NCBI GenBank assembly: GCA_963823535.1
Contig: CAWGLZ010000007.1
Location: 15,430-79,429, forward strand
DNA length: 64,000 nt
From: RPQJ01 sp963823535
GTDB taxonomy: Bacteria > Pseudomonadota > Gammaproteobacteria > Steroidobacterales > Steroidobacteraceae
Direction: 5' to 3'
Shown: positions 25,645-35,064 of the stretch, in pieces
Layout: each line of letters begins with the position of its first letter
How positions within the stretch are numbered: position 1 is the first letter of the stretch
Position numbers and translations under genes: made by a program
Notes under the pieces: generated by a model
What the model was told of the DNA's origin: nothing
Seen by the model: the letters and a program-made list of their open reading frames with translations, nothing else
The model's database searches: none

Positions 25645-26742
25645 ATGAAGCGCCTGGTGCTGGCAGGCGGGGGGCACGCGCACCTCGCCGTGCTCGACGC
25701 GCTGGCTCGGGACCCGCTTCGAGACGTCGAGATCATGCTGGTCACGCCGGCGTCGAAACAGGCCTACTCGGGCATGCTGCCGGGCTGGATCGCTGGTCAC
25801 TACGCACGTCCGGAACTGGAAATCGACCTGGAGTCCCTGGCGCGTCGCGCGAACGTTACGTTGCTCCAGGACTGCGTCGTCGCCATGGACGCCAACCGTC
25901 GCTGCGTCGCCATGTCGGACGGGCAGCGGCTGCAGTACGACGTGCTTTCACTGGACGTCGGCAGCGAGATTGACACCTCGTCGCTCGAGGCACTCGGAGA
26001 TCGGTTGCTGCCACTGCGCCCGATCGCAAGTTTCCTCGAGCGCTGGCCGGGCATGCTCGGCGCGGCGCGCAAGCGTCCCGGATACCGGATCGCCGTGGTG
26101 GGTGCTGGCGCGGCTGGCATCGAGGTCGCACTGGCCGTGCGGCACGCGTTCGACCGGGAACGCGTCGATGGCCAGGTCTGTCTCGTGGCGCCGCGCGAGA
26201 AATTTCTCGCCGGCCACGGGGCGAGCGCGAGGCGGCGGGTTGCAGTCTGGATGCGTCGCGCTGGTGTCGAACTGCACGATGGTCATGCGGTCGGTACGCG
26301 CGACGGGCTGCGGTTGCCGGACGGCCGTCGGATCCTCTTCGACAGTGTCATCGCGGCCACAGGCGCTGCGCCTCCGTGCTGGCTGGAGCTCAGTGGTTTG
26401 CGGCTCGACCAACAGGGGTACGTCGCAGTGGATTCGTGCCATCGCAGCGTCTCCCACAGCGATGTGTTCGCTGCGGGCGACGTCTGTTCGCGTGAAGACC
26501 CGCACTTTGCTCGATCCGGCGTTCACGCCGTACGGGCTGGCCCCGTGCTTGCCGCCAACCTCGCCGTCGCGCTCATGGGGGGGCACCTCCGCGAGTACCG
26601 GCCGAGGCGGCGATCGCTGTATCTGCTGGCCTGCGGTCCGCGCAGCGCGATCGTCTCGTGGGGCAACCTGAGCGCCGGCGGGAGATGGGCGTGGTGGTGG
26701 AAGGACCGGATCGACCGCGGATTCGTCGGACGACACTTGTAA
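25645..26742 (+). CDS. FAD/NAD(P)-dependent oxidoreductase, NDH-2/SelD-N-terminal-like
   Basis: The ATG at 25645 gives 365 residues. An N-terminal FAD fold (LVLAGGGHAHLAVLDAL), PASKQAYSGMLPGWIAGHY and a second nucleotide site (RIAVVGAGAAGIEVALAV) are followed by DVFAAGDVC. The AYSGMLPG and GGGHAHL motifs are those of the NADH-dehydrogenase-like domain fused to SelD in some bacteria. Alone and next to radical SAM and glycosyltransferase genes, it may supply electrons or oxidise an intermediate of that cluster; this is inference. Confidence 0.8.
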   Translation: MKRLVLAGGGHAHLAVLDALARDPLRDVEIMLVTPASKQAYSGMLPGWIAGHYARPELEIDLESLARRANVTLLQDCVVAMDANRRCVAMSDGQRLQYDVLSLDVGSEIDTSSLEALGDRLLPLRPIASFLERWPGMLGAARKRPGYRIAVVGAGAAGIEVALAVRHAFDRERVDGQVCLVAPREKFLAGHGASARRRVAVWMRRAGVELHDGHAVGTRDGLRLPDGRRILFDSVIAATGAAPPCWLELSGLRLDQQGYVAVDSCHRSVSHSDVFAAGDVCSREDPHFARSGVHAVRAGPVLAANLAVALMGGHLREYRPRRRSLYLLACGPRSAIVSWGNLSAGGRWAWWWKDRIDRGFVGRHL

Positions 26743-26817
26743 TACGCCGGGCCTTGGGCCGGTCAGTCACGATAAGGCATCATGTCGTCTTCAGCGCACA
26801 GGCGACCCGGGAGTTCC

Positions 26818-27783
26818 ATGAACGCGACACTGCCCCTGCTCAAGCGGACCGACTTCCCCGCGCTGCAGCGCAGGGTTCTCGAGACCCTGCAGGTAAACCT
26901 GGGCTATCGGTGCAACCAGAGCTGCGTGCATTGTCACGTCAATGCCGGGCCCAGTCGCACCGAGATGATGGATTGGGACACGCTCAGGTTGGTTCCGGAA
27001 GTGCTCCGGGCCCGAAACGTACGCACGCTCGACCTCACCGGTGGCGCGCCGGAGTTGCACGACGGGTTTCGCTGGCTGGTGATCGAGGCGTCGCGCCTCG
27101 GCGTCCGGGTCATCGACCGCTGCAACCTGACGATCCTGTTCGAGCCCGGCCAGGAAGACCTTGCGGAGTTCCTTGCACGCCATCGCGTCGAGGTTGTTGC
27201 CTCGCTGCCATGCTATTCGGTCGATAATGTCGATCGGCAGCGCGGCAAGGGCGTTTTCGACAAGAGCATCGCAGCGCTGCAGGAACTCAACGCACTCGGC
27301 TATGGCCGCGGGGGCACCGGGCTGGTTCTCAACCTCGTCTACAACCCGCAGGGTCCGGTACTGCCACCCGATCAAGTCAGACTCGAGGCCGACTACAAGC
27401 GCGAGCTCTTCGAGCACTTCGGCATCGTGTTCAACGGCCTCTTCGTGCTGGCCAACATGCCGATCCAGCGTTTTGGTTCCATGCTGGTGTCCAAGGGCCG
27501 GTTCGATGCGTACATGCGTCTGCTCAAGGAGAACTACGCCGCTGGCAACCTGGAGGGCGTCATGTGCCGCAGCCTCGTGAGCGTGGACTGGCGCGGCCAC
27601 CTGTACGACTGCGATTTCAATCAGCAGCTCGGCCTGGCGGTCGAGGGCGACCGTGGCCGGCACTTGCGTGACCTGATGACGATGGACCCGGCCGGTGGAT
27701 CGATCGTGATCGCTGACCATTGCTATGGCTGCACCGCCGGGCAGGGCAGCAGCTGCGGCGGCGCGCTCAAGGCTGAGGGATGA
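26818..27783 (+). CDS. arsS: Radical SAM protein of the ArsS family
   Basis: This 321-residue protein has the radical SAM cluster motif CNQSCVHCHV (Cx3CxxC) in LQVNLGYRCNQSCVHCHVNAGP, then LDLTGGAPELH. The C-terminal part with CYSVDNVDRQRGKGVFDKSI, LVYNPQGPVLPP and the CYGCTAGQGSSCGG cysteine cluster identifies the ArsS (arsenosugar biosynthesis radical SAM) family. ArsS-type enzymes are thought to attach a deoxyadenosyl group to dimethylarsenite. The ATG at 26818 has a GGGAG site; its stop overlaps the next gene by 4 bp. No ArsM methyltransferase is in the window, so the arsenic link is by family only. Confidence 0.85.
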   Translation: MNATLPLLKRTDFPALQRRVLETLQVNLGYRCNQSCVHCHVNAGPSRTEMMDWDTLRLVPEVLRARNVRTLDLTGGAPELHDGFRWLVIEASRLGVRVIDRCNLTILFEPGQEDLAEFLARHRVEVVASLPCYSVDNVDRQRGKGVFDKSIAALQELNALGYGRGGTGLVLNLVYNPQGPVLPPDQVRLEADYKRELFEHFGIVFNGLFVLANMPIQRFGSMLVSKGRFDAYMRLLKENYAAGNLEGVMCRSLVSVDWRGHLYDCDFNQQLGLAVEGDRGRHLRDLMTMDPAGGSIVIADHCYGCTAGQGSSCGGALKAEG

Positions 27784-29933
27784 ACCGCAAGTTCGCTATC
27801 GTCGGCGCGATCCTGCTGCTGATCGTCTCCTTCTTCTATTTCGATCTCGACCGCTGGCTGACCCTCGAGGCGCTCAAGGCCAGTCAGGTCCGCTTCGAGG
27901 AGTGGCGTTCGGCTTCTCCGTGGCTGGTCGCCGGGGCGTTCTTCGTCGCTTACGTACTGGTGACTGCGTTGTCGCTTCCAGGCGCTGCGGTCATGACCCT
28001 GGCGGCCGGTGCGCTGTTCGGCCTGGTGACTGGAACGGTACTCGTGTCGTTCGCGTCGACTATCGGCGCGACGCTGGCATTTCTCGTCTCGCGCTTCGTG
28101 TTGCGTGACTCGGTGCAGCGCCGCTTCGGCGACCGGCTGAAGTCGGTCAACGAGGGCATGGCCAGGGACGGCGCGTTCTACCTGTTTACGCTGCGGCTGG
28201 TGCCGATCTTCCCTTTCTTCATGATCAACCTGGTGATGGGTCTCGTGCCGATCCCGGCCCGCACGTTCTACTGGGTGAGCCAGCTCGGCATGCTGGCAGG
28301 TACGATCGTCTTCGTGAACGCCGGCACCCAGCTGGCGAAGATCGACTCACTGTCCGGAATTCTCTCGCCCGGTCTGCTGCTCTCATTCGTGCTGCTCGGC
28401 ATTTTCCCGCTGCTCGCCAAGCGGATGCTCGCCTGGTTGCAGGCCCGCCGCGTCTATGCGAAGTGGCGGAAGCCCGCGCGCTTCGATCGCAACCTCGTCG
28501 TGATCGGCGCGGGCGCCGCGGGGCTCGTGTCCGCCTACATTGCCGCGGCCGTCAAGGCCAAAGTGACCCTGGTCGAGGCCCACAAGATGGGCGGCGACTG
28601 CCTCAACTACGGCTGCGTGCCGAGCAAGGCTCTGATCAAGAGCGCGCGCCTCGCGCACTCAATGCGCCACGCCGACCATTTCGGACTCGAGGCGACCACC
28701 CCGCAGTTCAGCTTCCGCAAGGTCATGCAGCGAGTGCACGAGGTGATCCGCGCCATCGAGCCGCACGACAGCGTCGAGCGCTACACCAGCCTCGGCGTCG
28801 AGGTCCTGCAGGGCTACGCGCGGGTTGTCGATCCCTGGACGGTCGAGATCGCGCTCAACGACGGCGGCACACGCCGCCTGACGACACGCAGCATCATCAT
28901 TGCAGCCGGTGCAAGCCCGTTCGTGCCACCGCTGCCGGGTCTCGATGACGTGGGCTACGTCACCAGCGACACTCTGTGGGGCGAGTTCGCGAAGCTCGAC
29001 GAGCCGCCGCGACGAATCGTGGTGCTCGGCGGCGGACCGATCGGCTGTGAGCTGGCGCAGAGCTTCGCGCGGCTGGGCTCCGAGGTCACGCAGGTGGAGA
29101 TGGCGCCCCGGATCATGATCCGTGAGGACGAGGAGGTCTCCGCGCTCGCGAAGTCCGCGCTCGAGCGGGACGGCATCGCGGTGCTGACCGGGCACAAGGC
29201 CCTGCGTTGCGAGCGTGAGGGCGAGCAGAAGCTCCTCGTGGTCGAGCACGGTGGCGCCGAGCGACGCATCGACTTCGACGCACTCGTCTGCGCGGTGGGA
29301 CGCGTCGCGCGTCTTGAGGGCTATGGCCTGGAGGATCTCGGCATCCCAGTCGAGCGGACCGTCGTCACCAACGAGTACCTGCAGACCCTGTACCCGAACA
29401 TCCTCGCCGCCGGCGACGTGGCCGGCCCGTACCAGTTCACCCACACCGCGGCACACCAGGCGTGGTACGCGTCGGTGAACGCGCTGTTCGGGGACCTGAA
29501 GCGCTTCAAGGCCGACTACTCCGTGGTGCCCTGGACGACGTTCATCGACCCGGAGGTGGCGCGCGTCGGACTGAACGAGCAGGAGGCGAAGGAGCGCGGC
29601 ATCGCCTACGAGGCGACCCGCTACGGCATCGACGATCTCGACCGGGCCATTGCCGACGGCGCCGCCTACGGGTTCGTCAAGGTGCTGACGGTGCCCGGCA
29701 AGGATCGCATCCTCGGTGTGACCATCGTCGGCGAGCATGCCGGCGATCTGCTGTCGGAGATGGTGCTCGCAATGCGCCACGGCCTCGGACTCAACAAGAT
29801 CCTCGGCACCATCCATACCTATCCGACCCTCGCGGAGTCGAACAAGTACGTGGCAGGCGAATGGAAGAGGGCACATGCGCCGGTGCGCGTGCTGGGGTGG
29901 TTGCAGCGCTATCACGCATGGAAGCGGGGGTGA
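27780..29933 (+). CDS. TVP38/TMEM64 (VTT) membrane domain fused to a mercuric-reductase-like FAD disulfide oxidoreductase
   Basis: In this 717-residue fusion, residues 1-230 form a DedA/VTT membrane domain (several helices, with FLVSRFVLRDSVQRRFG and RLVPIFPFFMINLVMGLVPIP). Residues 235-717 are a class I pyridine nucleotide-disulfide oxidoreductase: VIGAGAAGLVSAYIA, redox-active GGDCLNYGCVPSKALIK, second Rossmann VVLGGGPIGCELAQSFARLG, ILAAGDVAGPYQFTHTAAHQAW, and a dimer domain with TIHTYPTLAESNKYVAG, containing the catalytic His-Glu region. This fusion type is known but unassigned. It overlaps arsS and is 8 bp before the glycosyltransferase. Confidence 0.88.
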   Translation: MNRKFAIVGAILLLIVSFFYFDLDRWLTLEALKASQVRFEEWRSASPWLVAGAFFVAYVLVTALSLPGAAVMTLAAGALFGLVTGTVLVSFASTIGATLAFLVSRFVLRDSVQRRFGDRLKSVNEGMARDGAFYLFTLRLVPIFPFFMINLVMGLVPIPARTFYWVSQLGMLAGTIVFVNAGTQLAKIDSLSGILSPGLLLSFVLLGIFPLLAKRMLAWLQARRVYAKWRKPARFDRNLVVIGAGAAGLVSAYIAAAVKAKVTLVEAHKMGGDCLNYGCVPSKALIKSARLAHSMRHADHFGLEATTPQFSFRKVMQRVHEVIRAIEPHDSVERYTSLGVEVLQGYARVVDPWTVEIALNDGGTRRLTTRSIIIAAGASPFVPPLPGLDDVGYVTSDTLWGEFAKLDEPPRRIVVLGGGPIGCELAQSFARLGSEVTQVEMAPRIMIREDEEVSALAKSALERDGIAVLTGHKALRCEREGEQKLLVVEHGGAERRIDFDALVCAVGRVARLEGYGLEDLGIPVERTVVTNEYLQTLYPNILAAGDVAGPYQFTHTAAHQAWYASVNALFGDLKRFKADYSVVPWTTFIDPEVARVGLNEQEAKERGIAYEATRYGIDDLDRAIADGAAYGFVKVLTVPGKDRILGVTIVGEHAGDLLSEMVLAMRHGLGLNKILGTIHTYPTLAESNKYVAGEWKRAHAPVRVLGWLQRYHAWKRG

Positions 29934-29941
29934 CGAGTGCC

Positions 29942-30616
29942 ATGAGGCTGTCCGTCATCGTCCCGGTGCTGAATGAGGCGCACGCGCTCCCGGCGCTGCT
30001 CGAGTACCTGGCGCCACTGCATCGCAGCGGCGCCGAGGTCGTGCTCGTCGACGGTGGCAGCGAGGATGGCAGCGCGGCCATCGCGACTTGTGCCGGCTTT
30101 GAGGTGATCCGCGCCGACCGCGGCCGCGCGCGACAGATGAATGCCGGCGCAACCGCTGTCCATGGCGACGTGTTGCTGTTCCTGCACGCCGACACGCGCC
30201 TGCCCGACGGTGCCGTGCAACTGATCGACACGGCGCTGGCAGACGGTCGCCATGTCTGGGGTCGCTTCGACGTCGAGTTCGATGTCCGCACCTGGACCAT
30301 GGCCGCCACCGCGTTCGGGATGAACCTGCGCTCGCGCCTGAGCGGCATCGCGACCGGTGACCAGGCGCTCTTCATGACACGAGCAGCATTCGACGGAGTG
30401 GGTGGCTTTCCTGACCAGCCGCTGATGGAAGACGTCGAGATCAGCGGCCGCCTGCGCAAGCTCTCACGCCCGGCGTGCGTCCGGCGACCCGTGCTGACGT
30501 CGGCGCGCAGGTGGCAGGCACGGGGCGCATGGCGCACGATTTTCCTGATGTGGCGACTCCGTCTGGAGTACTGGCTCGGTGCGTCACCGGCGGATCTCGC
30601 GAGGCGTTACCGTTGA
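29942..30616 (+). CDS. TIGR04283-type glycosyltransferase family 2
   Basis: This 224-residue GT-A fold enzyme shows LSVIVPVLNEAHALPALLEYL, VVLVDGGSEDGSA, ADRGRARQMNAGA, a DxD-like HADTRLP, TGDQALFMTRAAFDGVGGFPDQPLMEDVEISGRLRK and RWQARGAWRTIFLMWRLRLEYWLG at the end. These motifs mark the TIGR04283 family, often found beside ArsS. It is inferred to transfer a sugar in the same pathway. The next gene starts inside its stop. Confidence 0.88.
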   Translation: MRLSVIVPVLNEAHALPALLEYLAPLHRSGAEVVLVDGGSEDGSAAIATCAGFEVIRADRGRARQMNAGATAVHGDVLLFLHADTRLPDGAVQLIDTALADGRHVWGRFDVEFDVRTWTMAATAFGMNLRSRLSGIATGDQALFMTRAAFDGVGGFPDQPLMEDVEISGRLRKLSRPACVRRPVLTSARRWQARGAWRTIFLMWRLRLEYWLGASPADLARRYR

Positions 30617-31284
30617 CCACGACACGGATCGTCATCTTCGCGAAGGCGCCGGTCGCAGGTCTTGCCAAGACGCGCCTGATTCCTGCGCTTGGCGCGGAGA
30701 CGGCCGCACGACTGGCGCGTCGCATGCTGCTGCACACGCTGCAGGAAGCGAGTGCGGCCGCCGTAGGACCGGTGGAACTCTGCGTCACACCGCATCCATC
30801 GGATCCCGCCTGGCAGGGCCTGCCTCCGCTCGAAGGCATTTGCTGGACAGCGCAGGCGGTGGGCGACCTCGGCGTGCGAATGGCCGACGCGGCCCGGCGG
30901 GCATCGGCGGCCAGCGAGCCAGTCCTGCTGGTCGGAACGGACTGCCCGCAGCTCGACGCAGTGCATCTGCGGCGGGCGGCCGAACTCCTTCATGACAGCG
31001 ACGCGGTGTTGTACCCGACGTTCGATGGCGGTTATGTATTGCTGGGATTGCGGCGATTCCATCCGCGGCTGTTCGAGCAGATCCCGTGGAGCACGGCAGA
31101 GGTGGCGGACCGCACCATCGAGTGTGTCCATGAGCTCGGCTGGAGCCTGGCAGTCGGCGGCATGTTGCACGACATCGACGAGCCCACGGACCTGCGGTGG
31201 TTGCCCGACGACTGGGCAAGCTATCTGTCGATAAGCTCAATCGTGACTCGCAGCGGGTCCGGGACGAGGCGCTCAGCTTTGTAA
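30613..31284 (+). CDS. TIGR04282-type glycosyltransferase (CofC/MobA-like fold)
   Basis: The TTG at 30613 overlaps the previous stop. This 223-residue protein has RIVIFAKAPVAGLAKTRLIPALGAETAARLARRML, a nucleotidyl/glycosyl transferase signature, VLLVGTDCPQLD with the metal-binding aspartate, YPTFDGGYVLLGLR, IPWSTAEVADRT and DIDEPTDLRWL. It is paired with TIGR04283 in clusters labelled arsenosugar biosynthesis. The last residues (SSIVTRSGSGTRRSAL) lie next to the IS copy and may be altered by that insertion. Confidence 0.87.
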   Translation: MTTTRIVIFAKAPVAGLAKTRLIPALGAETAARLARRMLLHTLQEASAAAVGPVELCVTPHPSDPAWQGLPPLEGICWTAQAVGDLGVRMADAARRASAASEPVLLVGTDCPQLDAVHLRRAAELLHDSDAVLYPTFDGGYVLLGLRRFHPRLFEQIPWSTAEVADRTIECVHELGWSLAVGGMLHDIDEPTDLRWLPDDWASYLSISSIVTRSGSGTRRSAL

Positions 31285-31320
31285 ACGCAAATTTTCGATC
31301 GGGCAAGAACTGACGCCATT

Positions 31321-32358
31321 GCGGGACCTTCACCGCGCTGTGGCATGATCGTGGTGTGATCGCGCTGGCTCGAATCGTCGTTCAGCTGCTTGCCGACCTG
31401 TCCGGCCTCGTTGTGTTGTCGCTCAGACCAAGGCGATCCGTCGCAGCGGAGAACCTCTTTCTCCGCCGGCAACTTGCGCTGTATCTGGAGCGCGGCGCCA
31501 AGCCGGGGCGCGTTGACGCCGCGACGCGAGTTTCATTGGCGTTGCTTTCCCGGCTCTTCGATTGGAGCGATGCCCTGGTCGTGGTTCGGCCCGAGACGCT
31601 GATCCGCTGGCACCGAGCAGGGTGGCGCCTGTTCTGGCGCATCAAATCAAGACCGGGACGGCCGACGATTCCGCTGGAACAGCGTCGGCTGATCCGGCGC
31701 ATGGCAACCGAGAATCCACTCTGGGGCGAAGAGCGCATCGCCAACGAATTGCTGCTGAAGCTCGGCCTGCGGGTCTCCCCGCGGACGGTGCGCAAGTACA
31801 TGCCGAAGCGACCGCCGGGTCGCCCGCGCGGCGATCAGCGTTGGTCGACTTTCCTGCACAATCAGCGCGGGCGAGATCGTCGCCGTGACGGCGCACCCGA
31901 GCTGCGGCATGGACCCTGCAGCAGTTGCGGGAGGTCGTTGGATTTGACCATGCCCACCAGTACCTGATTCACGACCGGGACAGCATCTTCGCGAGAAGCC
32001 TGGACGAATCGATCAGGAATCTCGGCTTGACCGTGCTCAAGTCGCCGCCGCACAGCCCGCAGGCAATTACAGTCTGTGAGCGGGTGATTGGTACGATTCG
32101 ACGCGAGTGCCTGGACTGGTTGATACCGTTGTCGGAGACGCACCTGCGATCGATCCTGAGGGCATGGGTGGGTCATTACAACCACGGCGCCCCCGATTGT
32201 GCTCGGTCCAGGAGTGCCAGACCCTCCATTTGTGCTCGTCCGGCCTACGACACAATCAACCCACCATCCGATCGGCGAGCGCCTCAGTGTGCGCGCCCGA
32301 TCGGTGCTGGGCGGCTTGCATCACGAATATCGTCTGGCGCCTGCGCTGGCGTGATTGG
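31321..32358 (+). pseudogene. rve-integrase insertion sequence, internally deleted and frameshifted
   Basis: The transposase begins at 31356 (MIALARIVVQLLADLSGL) with ENLFLRRQLALYLERG, LIRWHRAGWRLFWRIKSR, NPLWGEERIANELLLKLGLRVSPRTVRKYM, and breaks after WSTFLHNQ. The catalytic core part normally next (ACDF... through the family VMEVGTRR) is missing. The frame resumes with WTLQQLREVVGFDHAHQYLIHDRDSIF, SPQAITVCERVIGTIRRECLDWLIPLSE and ends in a third frame with VLGGLHHEYRL at about 32358. It is an inactive copy. Fragments of the same or related IS occur at 18842, 34841, 42260 and 52374. Confidence 0.85.
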
Positions 32359-32526
32359 GTAATTGCGGAGCACACCGCCTAACTTGACAGTACCGAGGCC
32401 CGGCGGGGCAGCGAGGGCGCAAGCTGGGTGCGAGGTTGTGTGTCGAGTGTGCACAGACAAGGCCGACGCACGCGGGACTACTGATGTACAGTGCTGCCAC
32501 GGGACTCGGGCGCAGGGGAGAGGGCC

Positions 32527-33759
32527 ATGCAAGGCACCAATGACGAGCCGACGCTGCCGCAGGGCGTGGAACTCACCGCAGTCGACGAGCGCTTCCGCGA
32601 AGACCCGTACCCGATATTGAAGTCGCTGCGCGAGCGCGCACCGGTGCATCACGACCCTGTGATGAACCGCTACATCTGCACGCGCCACGACGACGTCAAG
32701 GCGATCCTGCACGACAAGGAATTCTTCACGGACCCGCGCAACGCCAATCCCGGTTCCTACACACGCGAGGTGATCGGCGGCCGGCTCGGCTTCGGCGAAA
32801 CGCCGGACATGCTGCTGATGGACGAGCCAGATCACCGCCGCCTGCGCAGGCTGGTGAGCGGTCCGTTCAAGCCGAACTCGGTGGAGCGCTGGCGCGACGA
32901 GATCCGGCGCATCGTCGACGAGGCGCTGGAAGCGATTGCGGAAGACGAGTTCGATTTGATCGCAGGTTTCGCCTCGCCGGTGCCGACCGTCGTGATCGCG
33001 CGCATGCTCGGCGTCGATCCCGCCTTGTTCGAGCAGTTCCACACCTGGTCCAACGATGTAGTGCAGGTCGGATTCAACCCCTTTCCGACGGTGGAGCAGC
33101 AGCACGCCGCGGCGGCTGCGCAGCAGGCGCTCAATGATTTGTTCAGAGATGAAATATCGCGGCGGCGCGAGGCCCCCGGCGATGACCTGTTGAGCGACAT
33201 GATTCGCGCCGAGGTCGAGGGCGACAGGCTGACGCAGGAGGAAATGATCGCGCAGTGCCGCCTGCTGCTGATTGCCGGCAATGTCACGACCACGGACCTG
33301 ATCGGCAACGGCGTGCGGGCCCTGCTGGACTTCCCGGAGCAGATGGAAAAGCTGCGCGCCGACCCGGGGCTGATCGCCAACGCGGTGGAAGAAATGCTGC
33401 GCTACGATTCGCCGGTCACCAACAGCGGGCGGACGCCTGACCGCGATTTCGTGGTGAGCGGCTGCCCTATACCGAGGGGTGAATCGCTGTCGACCTCGCT
33501 GGCCGCGGCCAATCGCGATCCGGCGGTGTATCCCGACCCAGACAGGTTCGACATCGAGCGAGCGGACACGCATCACCAGTCATTCGGCGGTGGGCGGCAC
33601 CTGTGCCTCGGTGCGCACCTGGCGCGCGTCGAGGGCCAGGAGGCGATCCTGGGCCTGCTGCGGCGCTTCCCGCGCCTGCGCAAGAGCGCGCGCGGGCACG
33701 TATTCCACGCGATCCCGAGTTTTCGCGGCATGCGCGAATTCTGGGTTCGTTGTGATTGA
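32527..33759 (+). CDS. Cytochrome P450
   Basis: This 410-residue soluble bacterial P450 starts at ATG 32527 behind a GGGGAGAGGG site. It has I-helix LLIAGNVTTTDLIGNG, the ExxR region EEMLRYDSPVTNSGR, and heme loop FGGGRHLCLGAHLAR with axial Cys360. It hydroxylates an unidentified substrate using ferredoxin or reductase partners, neither of which is adjacent. It is preceded by the dead IS and followed by a short-chain-dehydrogenase-like gene, a plausible tailoring pair. Confidence 0.93.
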   Translation: MQGTNDEPTLPQGVELTAVDERFREDPYPILKSLRERAPVHHDPVMNRYICTRHDDVKAILHDKEFFTDPRNANPGSYTREVIGGRLGFGETPDMLLMDEPDHRRLRRLVSGPFKPNSVERWRDEIRRIVDEALEAIAEDEFDLIAGFASPVPTVVIARMLGVDPALFEQFHTWSNDVVQVGFNPFPTVEQQHAAAAAQQALNDLFRDEISRRREAPGDDLLSDMIRAEVEGDRLTQEEMIAQCRLLLIAGNVTTTDLIGNGVRALLDFPEQMEKLRADPGLIANAVEEMLRYDSPVTNSGRTPDRDFVVSGCPIPRGESLSTSLAAANRDPAVYPDPDRFDIERADTHHQSFGGGRHLCLGAHLARVEGQEAILGLLRRFPRLRKSARGHVFHAIPSFRGMREFWVRCD

Positions 33760-33932
33760 GGGAAGGGCCTGAACCGCTTCTGCTGCACTGCAGACTCGTC
33801 GGTCCTCCCCAGGGTCAGTCTGTCGAATTCCCCGCCTTCCGATTGGTTCGATTGCGCCGCTGTCAGTACCCGACCCTGGCCCCGCGCCGGCCAACTAGAA
33901 TGTCGCGCGTGCGGTGCTAGTATCCACTGGCA

Positions 33933-34751
33933 ATGAAACTCCCTCGCCTGAAGACGATTGTCCTCACGCCGCTCGCGTTGTTTGCGCTCGTTTACATCGC
34001 CGGCGCAGTCATGCTTGCGTTGAGGGACGACTCGATTGCGGTCTTCGATCAACCACCGGCTCGTTACGAAACGATCGCTATCTTCGGTGCGAGCGGCACG
34101 GCCGGCGACGGCATTCTAAAAGCCGCTCTGTCGAATCCGGAAGTCAGCAAGATCCATGTCATCACTCGACGTACAACACCGCGAATCGACGAAGGTGTCG
34201 CTGCCGGGAAAGTGCAGGTGACACTGCACACGGATTACCTTGATTACTCTGCGATTCAGCAGCAATTCGCGGACGTCGATGCCGTCTACTGGGCGATAGG
34301 CATCAGCTCAATCGGCGTCGACGAGGAAACCTACGGCATGATTCACGTCGACTTCCCGGCGCGCTTTCTGGAGACGTGGGAAAGTGTCAGTGACAAGCCC
34401 GACGTTTCGTTTCACTTCATCAGCTCCAGCGACATCTCGGAGGATTCAAGCACGATGTGGGTGCGGGAGAAGGTGCGAGCAGAACGCACGCTATTCAGCT
34501 TCGCTGAAGGCAAAAACGTCCGCGTGATCGCCTATCGACCGGACTACATCGGGCCCACCGAGGAAGCGGCGCACATCGGGCAGGATCTCTTGTATTGGTT
34601 CTTCGCGCCAGTCGGCGCCGCGGTGCGAGCCGAACAAATCGGCCGCGCAATGTTTGAAGTGACAGCAAGAGGAAGTGAATTCAAGAATGGCGACAAGATC
34701 GGGACCCGGAGAATCGTTCAGTTCAGCGACGCGTATGGACGGCGCCTCTAG
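33933..34751 (+). CDS. NAD(P)-binding atypical short-chain dehydrogenase, membrane anchored
   Basis: This 272-residue protein has an N-terminal helix (IVLTPLALFALVYIAGAVML), then a Rossmann fold IAIFGASGTAGDGILKAAL. Further features are HVITRRTTP, VDAVYWAIGIS, FISSSDISEDSSTMWVREKVRAER (a YxxxK-like position replaced by VREK) and RVIAYRPDYIGPTEE. It belongs to the NmrA/atypical SDR group. It may be a membrane-linked reductase or a sensor. Base composition is lower in GC than its neighbours, which suggests transfer. Confidence 0.75.
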   Translation: MKLPRLKTIVLTPLALFALVYIAGAVMLALRDDSIAVFDQPPARYETIAIFGASGTAGDGILKAALSNPEVSKIHVITRRTTPRIDEGVAAGKVQVTLHTDYLDYSAIQQQFADVDAVYWAIGISSIGVDEETYGMIHVDFPARFLETWESVSDKPDVSFHFISSSDISEDSSTMWVREKVRAERTLFSFAEGKNVRVIAYRPDYIGPTEEAAHIGQDLLYWFFAPVGAAVRAEQIGRAMFEVTARGSEFKNGDKIGTRRIVQFSDAYGRRL

Positions 34752-34840
34752 ATAAAAGGGAGCTGTCAGTCTAATGGGCGGTGGTCTCTGGCATAGCCGG
34801 AATTCGGTTATAGGAGCCGCTGTCGATGGCGAACTCGTAG

Positions 34841-35000
34841 TCAGGCGGCGATCGGGAGTTCGAACAGGCCCCGGCAGTGCCGCTGCCAGCCGTAGTGACC
34901 CAGTAACACGGGCGTGGGGCACAGCGCGCCGGCACGCTGCGCTGGCGTGAGACCGGCGAGCGCGCGATGCACGCGATGGCCGTTGTAGTAATGCCGGAGT
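34841..35000 (-). mobile_element. C-terminal remnant of rve-integrase transposase
   Basis: The minus strand encodes LRHYYNGHRVHRALAGLTPAQ...HYGWQRHCRGLFELPIAA and a stop, the C-terminal end of integrase-core transposases. The catalytic part is absent. The same ending (WQPHCQGLFELPIAA) appears on the plus strand at 42293-42340. Sequence between 34752 and 35064 holds nothing else recognisable apart from the start of the next gene. Confidence 0.7.
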
Positions 35001-35064
35001 GCGACATCCCAAACACCTCCGGCCGGCAATCCCGTTACACTCGCGCCATCAGGGAGAGAGCTGC

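Noticed and set aside
24896..31284. Labelling the whole msrB-to-TIGR04282 run an arsenic resistance island
   Set aside because: No arsR, arsC, arsB/acr3 or arsM is present; only family names connect it to arsenic.
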